Part shown: piece after piece, positions 57,657 through 64,000 of the stretch | How the letters are laid out: each line of letters opens with the position of its first letter | Position numbering within the stretch: the first letter of the stretch is position 1 | Source: Adiantum capillus-veneris | Taxonomy: Eukaryota > Streptophyta > Polypodiopsida > Polypodiales > Pteridaceae | Direction of reading: 5' to 3' | Assembly (NCBI GenBank): GCA_014529385.2 | Contig: CM043959.1 | Location: forward strand, 60,216,253 to 60,280,252 | DNA length: 64,000 nt | Notes under the pieces: model-generated | The model's input: only the letters and a program-made list of their open reading frames with translations | What the model was told of the DNA's origin: nothing | Database searches by the model: none | Translations under genes and position numbers: made by a program

Positions 57657-58520
57657 AGACATCCTACGCGTAGGATGTCTTTTTTCATCAGAATTAGTTG
57701 ATACTTGAGAGGCTGGTAGTGCATGGCTTATGAAACATGGCTATGTTCTTGGATATGGATTTGGGCATCAAAAAGTGGATTTTTTGGCTGATTCAGGCTT
57801 TAGGTCACAAATTGGGTAGAAATTCCATAACAGGTACCAATTGATGTCCAAATGGGTTGAAAATTGGTATATGGGTTCATTGCACCATGGTATTGGCTCC
57901 CATGATGTCACTCTTTGCACAGAAGGTCCAAATTATGTTGGAGACATCCTACACGTAGGATGTCTTTTTCATAAAAATGACATGAGATTTGTTCTGTGTG
58001 TAGTCCTTGGCCTATGGAACATGGATATGCTCTTGGATTTGGATTTGGACAAGGATTGATGCTTGTAAGAGCATGTGTAGTGTTTTTGGGCTCAAAAAGT
58101 GTATCTTGAAGGTGTCGGGGGTCAAAAATGATTAGAATGGCTTCAAAATTGATATATGAGCTCTTGATGATGAGGTGATTGGATCTGGAATGAACAACCA
58201 TCCTCTGAAGGCCAAAAATGTCAAATAGACATCCTACACGTAGGATGTCTACTTCTGACCACACAGAATGGTTGGTGATGTGTTGATGAATGTTTTGTGC
58301 AAGTTTCATGTGATTTGGACAAGATTTGGTAGGTCTATGGTCCATTATTGCCTCTATGCCCTAACTTTGCATTTTTTCATGCATATGAGGTCAATTTTGG
58401 TCCAAATGTGATGAGACTTGATGGATAGCATGTAAAAGTCATTCAAAAGATGTGTATGATGAAAAATGTTGGGATCTGTGCCCAAAAATGCCCTTGAGAC
58501 ATTCTACGCGTAAGATGTCT
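57657..58520. repeat. four 24-bp palindromes in a ~285-bp diverged tandem repeat
   Basis: Copies lie at 57657-57680, 57942-57965, 58227-58250 and 58497-58520 (spacings 285, 285 and 270). The first is a perfect palindrome: AGACATCCTACG then its reverse complement. Copies 2 and 3 have CTACACGTAG at the centre and copy 4 has ATTCTACGCGTAAGAT. Sequence between them is only loosely alike (for example GGCCAAAA before the palindrome), so the palindrome is better kept than the rest. Minus-strand frames here repeat the peptide DILRVGCL only because of the repeat. Confidence 0.9.
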
Positions 58521-60210
58521 CCTGATGATTTTTTCATGGATTGTGCTCCTAGTGCCTGCCCTTGGTCCCCCTGAGTCCCTTTTTAAGCCTAATTTCAACA
58601 AAAAAGTCAAATGGATAGAAATTAACTCCCTGTGTGGACTTCAGAGCATCCCAGCCGTTTTCTAACTTTTGGAGTGCTGATGAAATTTCTTGATGTTGGT
58701 CTCCATAGCTTCCCAATCCCCTAGGGATCCTTGCCGTATGGTTTTTGTCGACTTTTGGCTTCACCGGAGCTTCATTTGGTAATTTGTCTCTATAGAATCA
58801 CCCGTGGTTGCATTTACATATCTTCGATGATTTGCGGTGGTCTACCACCACAGGACTTGGTTGTTGATGGTTTAGGAAAGCCGCTCGTGAAGTTTGGTGG
58901 CAAACGGGCATGCAGTTTGGCCGCGAGAGCAATTTGACGCTTTGTGTGTCTGATGTCGTTTTTGAAGTTTAGTGCCTTTTCGGGTCACTTTTTGGTCATG
59001 CGGGTCACATAGACTTGTCGAGCATGTCGAGATGCTCCTACCCATGAATTTTGGTAGCATTTGGTCGCCTTTTCGCCGGTTTCCCATTTGGTGGCCTCTT
59101 GCGGGATTCTAGGAATTAGGGTTTTTCTCGATGGTTTTCTAATGCCTTTGGACATCCAAGACTGGTCTCGTATGCTAGGGTAAGCTGCCGATGAAGTCTT
59201 GTTGCTTTTGGGTTAGCCATTAGGTCGCCGCCTCTACTTGTAGGTCTCTACCGCCCGCTTTGTGTGTGAACCCTACGCTAGTTTTCGCGACAAAACGACA
59301 AACATGCGCGAAAAGCTCAAGGTGGTGAGCCTACCTGTCATGTCTGAAGCTCGTCGGGTAGTCGTGCGCGTTGTAGAAGCTGCTGGAAGGTCCGTCCGCT
59401 CTAGGTGGCAGAAGCTCTCTCCACAAGGTCAATAGTGAAAATGAGGTGAAATGTTCTTATAATGAAGGTCCTCGAACCACTTTTCATGAATTTGACATGT
59501 GCTCCTATCTTCTTGTGAGATGCAATTTAGGCTCAAAAATTTCTTGATTTGGACTCCATTTGCTCTGTTTACCAGAAATTTGGCATTTCGGTCAAAGCCT
59601 CGCCAAAACACGCTTTCCGCTCCAGTCTCATAATTGCACCCCCACTGTACCATAGGTTGTCCTATAGTCACTAATCATCCCCATATTTTTTGTTTTTCAT
59701 TACAACCGTTTTTCACCTTCTTTTTGTATTTTTGAAGTTTTTCTGCCGAAAATTAGCAAAATTAAAAGGAAAATAGCAAATCAAGCCCAGAAAATCCAAA
59801 AAATCTTAATAAATCACAAACATCACCGCAAAACATTATATACACTCACATGCAATTTTTATGGCTGGATTTCTCCGTTTTACCAATATTTTGTCCAAAA
59901 AATGGCTATTTCTACTTATATATACACACCTAGGGGCTTGATTTGGCGTTTGGCCCCATAAACCTATAGATACATGCTGTATAAGGGCATATGTACTTGG
60001 GTTAGTCCAAAAAATTTCGCAATCAAAGAACAACCCTTAAAATAGTCGAAAATCATGCCCTTTTTTGCTCTTTCTGCTATTGGTTCCGCATTTGAGAATG
60101 CCTCCCCCCCTCCTAGCCGGAGTCCTCCCGGACGACAAGGTCTCACCTCAGAGTATGTGTCATGTATAGGTTGAAAAATTTGTGATAATGCTTGGCCAAT
60201 TAATGTGGCC
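58521..60210. other. non-coding stretch beyond the element A tail
   Basis: The left part (58.7-59.4 kb) is GC-richer. TATATATA at 59918-59926 could serve a minus-strand promoter. CTCCCCCCCTCC near 60105 reads as AGGAGGGGGGGAGG on the minus strand and would suit a polypurine tract for element A. No LTR can be proven because its partner would lie outside the window. Confidence 0.35.
60108..60116 (-). promoter_or_regulatory. possible polypurine tract of element A
   Basis: The minus strand has a G-rich purine run about 100-170 bases after the last element A frame. Its position suits a polypurine tract, but no adjacent TG LTR start was recognised. Confidence 0.25.
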
Positions 60211-60962
60211 CTAATTTATGCATACTCGGTCAATGCATGAAAAAATTAATATTGTGCAAGAGAAGGGAATAAGCAAGATGCTTATTGGCATTCGCCGTCG
60301 AGGTTTCCTGTTTTCTTTGCAAGTAACAGTTGTAACTCTACTGCTCTTTGTTTTATTGTCTTTTTTGCCACAGGAAATTGCTTTGCCTCTACTGTTGATA
60401 TAGCCATAATTGTTTCTATGGAGAGGAATGGCTTGGCCGGAATGGCCGTGGACCGTATTTCCTTTGCTTTCCATTGGTATTTTGTTTTTGCCGGTTTTTG
60501 TAGATGTTTTGCTACTTCCTTTGTTGCCACTGTTTTGTTGTTGATTGGCATCCACATAAGTCGGTTGCCTTTTTTCAAATGCAGTTGTCTGCCTTCCGTT
60601 GTTGATTGTACTGAAGGGAGTTCCTTTTGCTTTTGTTTAGGTATCCAAATGCTAGTGACGTTTGAGTTGTTGCTGTGCATTTTCTTTGGGATCCATATCT
60701 GTTTTATGCCCTTGGTTTTTGGTTGAACTATCTGCTTCGGTTGAATTCTTTCGTTGCATTGTTGTTTGTCTATCATGTCATTTCTATCCTTCCGCCTCCA
60801 TATTTGTTTCCCTTGTTTTGGTAACCTAGATCTTTGCACTGCGGTTGGTGACTTCGTATGTATGTAGTCAGCATGGTTTGCTGTTACCTGTTTGTTGGCT
60901 TTGGGTATCATGTTGTTCTTTGGCGGCATTCTTGCTTTTGTCTCTTTTTCCTGTGATTGCAT
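60211..60962 (-). pseudogene. element A tail: W-x-P-K motif-rich basic region
   Basis: The frame 60282-60962 (226 codons) is rich in Lys, Gln, Asn and Thr. It repeats a short aromatic motif: KQIWRRK, KQIWIPKK, TSIWIPKQ, RLMWMPIN and KYQWKAKE. It overlaps the end of the protease frame by about 55 bases in another frame, so one shift probably separates them. A further frame, 60211-60555, continues to the left in yet another phase with a hydrophobic end. The matching part of element B (21093-21629) has STYQWV, SRWIPKTLLD and KIWIPKHK, so the motif is a property of the family. Its role is unknown; a basic region with spaced tryptophans could bind nucleic acid or capsid. Confidence 0.6.
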
Positions 60963-61519
60963 GGCTTGCAGAGCTGATTATTCTGGTATTGCCGAGCAAA
61001 GGCTATCACCTGTTGTTCATGTGCATGTTGAATTTTGACTGCCTTTGCATTCCAATCTATCTGCACATTGTACTCTTTTTGCCAAGGTTGTCCCAACATC
61101 ATTGGGTGTTGTGTGTTTTCAACCTCCACCACATAGAATTTGTGTGGGTAAATATATTGATGTATTTGTACATGCAATATGGTCCATCCCAATGTTTTCA
61201 ACGGTTGTGATGTACTACTTTCCAGCACTTGAGGAGTAGGATGAAGTTGACCTGCAGATTTGAGTTGTTGGTGTAATCCATAAGAGAGCAAATTTGCCTG
61301 AGCTCCAGAATCAAGCAATGTCGTCGATTCAACTTGATTGCTGCCCACTTTGACTGCAATTATTGGCTCCACTGTGTCTTCATCCAACTTCGTCAGTTGA
61401 ATGGCATTGATTCGCAATGGTGCTCCACTTTGTTGTTGTTGTCGCAGAAGTCTTCGTTTTGCAATGCGTTCCTTTGCTTCTGCTTGAGCTTCCTCTCGTA
61501 CTCTCTGTTTTTCCTTCAT
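60908..61519 (-). pseudogene. element A protease-like domain downstream of integrase
   Basis: The ATG at 61517-61519 lies in the same frame as the upstream polyprotein, separated from it only by a TAG at 61556-61558, eleven codons and a TGA at 61520-61522. A charged stretch comes first (KEKQRVREEAQAEAKERIAK). The aspartic protease follows: TTLLDSGAQANLLSYGL (active-site Asp near 61312), FYVVEVENTQHP, then MMLGQPWQKEYNVQIDW near 61099, the usual ILG..W closing box. The D-S-G-A motif is intact. In element B the same order and nearly the same distance from integrase to the active-site Asp (about 250 bases) are seen. In ordinary gypsy elements protease precedes RT, so the place is the odd feature. 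Confidence 0.75.
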
Positions 61520-61555
61520 TCATTGTTTTCCTTGATGAATTTGTTGGAGTATCTC

Positions 61556-64000
61556 CTATGTGAGTGGTAGATGATATTTCTTAAGTCGACATCCACTAAT
61601 CCAGTTCGACATTTCTTCACCTGCTAATGTAGCAAGCTTGACAGCTCCACTTTGTGATAGATCACTAATCACAAATGGTCCCATCCCTTGATTTTTAATT
61701 TTCTTGGCATGTTGCTTCAAAGTATAAACAAGTACATAATCACCTATTTTGAACTCTTTAGTGCGCACATGCTTGTCAAAAAACTCTTTTTGTCTTTTCT
61801 TTTTAGCATAGATTGAAGCTACAGCTCTCAAGCGGAGTTCATCTAGCTTTTCAAGATCATCTATTCTTGAAGAGAGCTCATGCCCTGTCCATTCTAAGCG
61901 TTTCGCTATTCGTAGAGTTGGAATTAAAAACTCTATGGATAGTATAGCATTTAGGCCAAACGCCATGTTGTACGGTGTTGTTCCTATCGATGTTTTGTAA
62001 GCTACCCTGTATGCCCATAGTGTTGAGTGTAGTTGTTGATCCCAATCTGTTCTTGACTCTGACACTATTTTAGTAAGAACCGTGCATAGTGTTTTATTTG
62101 TGGCCTCAGCTTGTCCATTTTCCTGTGGATGGTATGGAGCAGATTTCCTATGTATGACCATGAATTCCTCTAGCAGGTATTCAATGACTTCATTAAGAAA
62201 ATGTGTCCCACGGTCACTAACAATTTCTATAGGTAACTCGTATCGTACAAAAACATTCTCATACGAAAATTCGATAGTGGTGCGTGCATCTACTTTTTGC
62301 TTTGCCTTGGCTTCCACCCATTTTGTGAGATACTCCGTAGCCACAATGATATATTGGGTATGGGTGCGATATGTAGGGGGTGAGATAGGTCCCACAAAAT
62401 CAATGCCCCATTTCGCAAATGCTCTTGCTCCCATCATTGGCCGTAGTGGCATCTCATCTCTCTTTATCGGCACCTTGGTGCGCTGACATGCGTCACAACG
62501 CTTTACAAACTCTTCCGCATCCATGTGCAATGTAGGCCACCATATTCCTGCGGTTAAGACAATTTTTGCCAACTTATCGCCCGAAAAATGGCCTCCACTT
62601 ATTCCGCTATGTGCATGCTCTAGAATCAGTAGATATTCGCTTTCACTTGCACAGATTCTAAGTTGATTGTCCTTTCCTCGCTTATAGAGTTGGTTCCCAA
62701 TTATCGGAAAGTCACGGTCTTCCAGCTCTATAGATTTTTTCCGAGCTCTTGTTAAGTTCTCAGGAAACGTCCTGGTGGTTAAGAAATCAAGGATATATTG
62801 ACCCCATGTAGGTGCAATGTTTACCTGAAACAATGTCACGTGATCCAGTGGTCGTTTGGCACTAAATATAGTACAATTGGTAACATAAGAGTGCGTGTCT
62901 GCATACATAGTTGGCCAATAAACCCCTAACTGTTTCATTCTCTGGTGTGTTTTCACTATTGAACAATGAAATGCACCATCCTGGACATGTGCTTCTTCAA
63001 GGTAGCACTCGAATTCTTTTGGATTTATACATAATCGTAGGATTTGGTCCGATCCTAGATGATACAGCCGTCCTGCTATCAACTGGAAGTTTTTTGTTTG
63101 TCGAATTGTTTGTTGTTTGGATCTGTACTCCGTATTATCAAATCTACTTCCAAAGGAAAGAATGCTAACAATTTCCTGAAACCATTTGGGTATCATTTCA
63201 ATGTTGAAAAGATAAGCATCTGGTATGTCATCATCTACTCCTTCAGGAGCTTCCCCGTTGTGTATCCTTGAAAGATGATCCACTCGTAGATGAGTTTTAC
63301 CCTTTTTGACCACCACTGTGAAATCAAACTCTAGCAATATAATAAACCAGCGTACAATTCTCCCTGTATTGCATGGTTTATTTACCAGATACAAAAGAGC
63401 TTGATGATCTGTGAAGAACACAAATTTGTTTGAGAGCAAATAATGCCGAAATTTCTTTACAGCATAAATCATTCCTAACCCTTCTCGTTCATTGGTGGTT
63501 GTGTAGTTCTTTTCCGCACTGTTTAACTGTCGGCTTGCATAACATACTGGAAAATACATTGTTCCGTCTCCAGGTTGAGCTAGAATACTGCCAATTGCAT
63601 ATGCAGAAGCATCAATGTGAACATGGAATATATTTTCCCAATCTGGTGCCTTCAGTACAGGTGCTGATATAAGATTTTCCTTCAGCTTTTGGAATGAAGT
63701 TTCACACTCCTCGGTCCAATCGAAATTGACTAGCAAACGATACAGAGGTTGTGCGATAACCGCATACATGTATATGAATCTTTGATAATATCCACAGTGT
63801 CCCATGAAGGATTGCACTTGTTTAGCATTAGTAGGCCTGGGTAGGTCTACAATGACTTTGACTTTGTTTAGATCAGTGGTTATGCCATTTCTTGAGACAA
63901 TGTGTCATAAGATGCGGCCTTGCTTAACCATAAAGATACACTTTTCCGGGTTAAGACAGATTCAATATGTCCTGCATTTTTCAAAGACCTTTTGCAAATG
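61556..64000 (-). pseudogene. Ty3/gypsy element A: RT C-terminus, RNase H, integrase (753-codon frame)
   Basis: The polyprotein enters from the right edge. RT is traceable above 63817 with two stops (VFEKCRTY-stop, GRIL-stop-HIVSRNGITTD). Then 61556-63817 is one open frame of 753 codons. Residues 1-50 are the RT end (FMGHCGYYQRFI). RNase H spans about 60-150 (HIDASAYAIGSILAQ, NEREGLG, FTDHQALLYL). Two zinc-finger-like modules follow: about 209-330 (H..H kept, Cys pair lost) and 335-451 (HAHSGISGGHFSGD, RCDACQ). The integrase core has D473 (WGIDFVGPI), D535 (VSDRGTHF) and E571 (NGQAEATNK), a correct DD35E spacing. The C-terminal part binds DNA or chromatin (KEFKIGDYVLVYTL, AGEEMSNWISGCRLKKYHL). 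It ends in TAG, then a protease. Confidence 0.92.

Noticed and set aside
57908-58345. 145-codon minus frame with repeated DILRVGCL
   Set aside because: The repeated peptide is the translated palindrome; the frame exists only because the repeat period (285) is a multiple of three.
57657-58520. CRISPR-like array
   Set aside because: Spacing of 270-285 bp, related rather than unique spacers, a eukaryotic context and no cas genes. It is a diverged tandem repeat.
61520-61558. Programmed stop readthrough between integrase and protease in element A
   Set aside because: Not claimed: element B has no stop at the matching place and both RT copies carry other decay stops, so mutation is the simpler reading.

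Overview
The window looks like nuclear DNA of a land plant and is made almost wholly of repeats. The plant assignment rests on Ty1/copia and Ty3/gypsy elements primed by initiator-tRNA-Met sites, a CACTA (En/Spm) transposase relic, an interstitial TTTAGGG telomere-type tract at 42.08 kb, and very frequent long (CT/GA)n microsatellites. I cannot place it more closely; a fern or another large-genome, non-seed-plant lineage is a guess from the style of the elements. I found no convincing single-copy host gene and no rRNA or tRNA gene.

Layout. 0.39-2.30 kb: decayed plus-strand gene of a transposase-like uncharacterised family. 3.73-13.26 kb: minus-strand gypsy gag relic split by copia element 1 (4368-12065, 226-bp LTRs), which is itself interrupted in its reverse transcriptase by a 2.6-kb TG..CA element (5469-8062). 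13.9-16.0 kb: CACTA Tnp2 relic. 16-21 kb: non-coding, with homopolymer runs, a duplicated block and one small ORF. 21.1-24.3 kb: minus-strand gypsy element B (RT to integrase, then a protease). 24.30-30.46 kb: element C, a plus-strand gag-only LTR element with 2.47-kb LTRs and a promoterless, truncated 5' LTR. 30.85-37.04 kb: palindrome-bearing tandem array interrupted by copia element 2 (31654-36900, 97% identical 322-bp LTRs, perfect 5-bp target duplication). 37.06-39.48 kb: diverged relative of the 2.6-kb insert. 39.5-52.9 kb: non-coding, with a 357-bp tandem repeat, a telomeric tract, a second palindrome array (45.4-47.8 kb) and many microsatellites. 52.9-53.9 kb: plus-strand gypsy gag/protease relic. 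56.9-57.5 kb: unknown minus-strand ORF pair. 57.66-58.52 kb: four 24-bp palindromes spaced 285, 285 and 270 bp. 60.2-64.0 kb: minus-strand gypsy element A, running off the right edge.

Most interesting points. (1) Elements A and B, 38 kb apart and clearly diverged, share an order I do not know in Ty3/gypsy: RT, RNase H, integrase, a charged Gln/Lys-rich linker, then an aspartic protease domain and a tail with W-x-P-K motifs. In B the integrase C-terminus and linker are one uninterrupted frame, so this is not easily a chance junction. (2) Element C carries a 47-codon ATG-started exon inside its LTR, ending at a consensus splice donor. Two acceptors downstream of the primer-binding site are phase-compatible: one opens an unknown ~170-residue reading frame followed by two AATAAA signals, the other opens gag, which has no ATG of its own before its core. 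(3) Two unrelated families of near-perfect palindromes sit in diverged tandem repeats.

All element genes here carry stops or frameshifts. Copia element 2 is closest to intact, with five nonsense codons and one frameshift by eye. Percentages and spacings were counted by hand.
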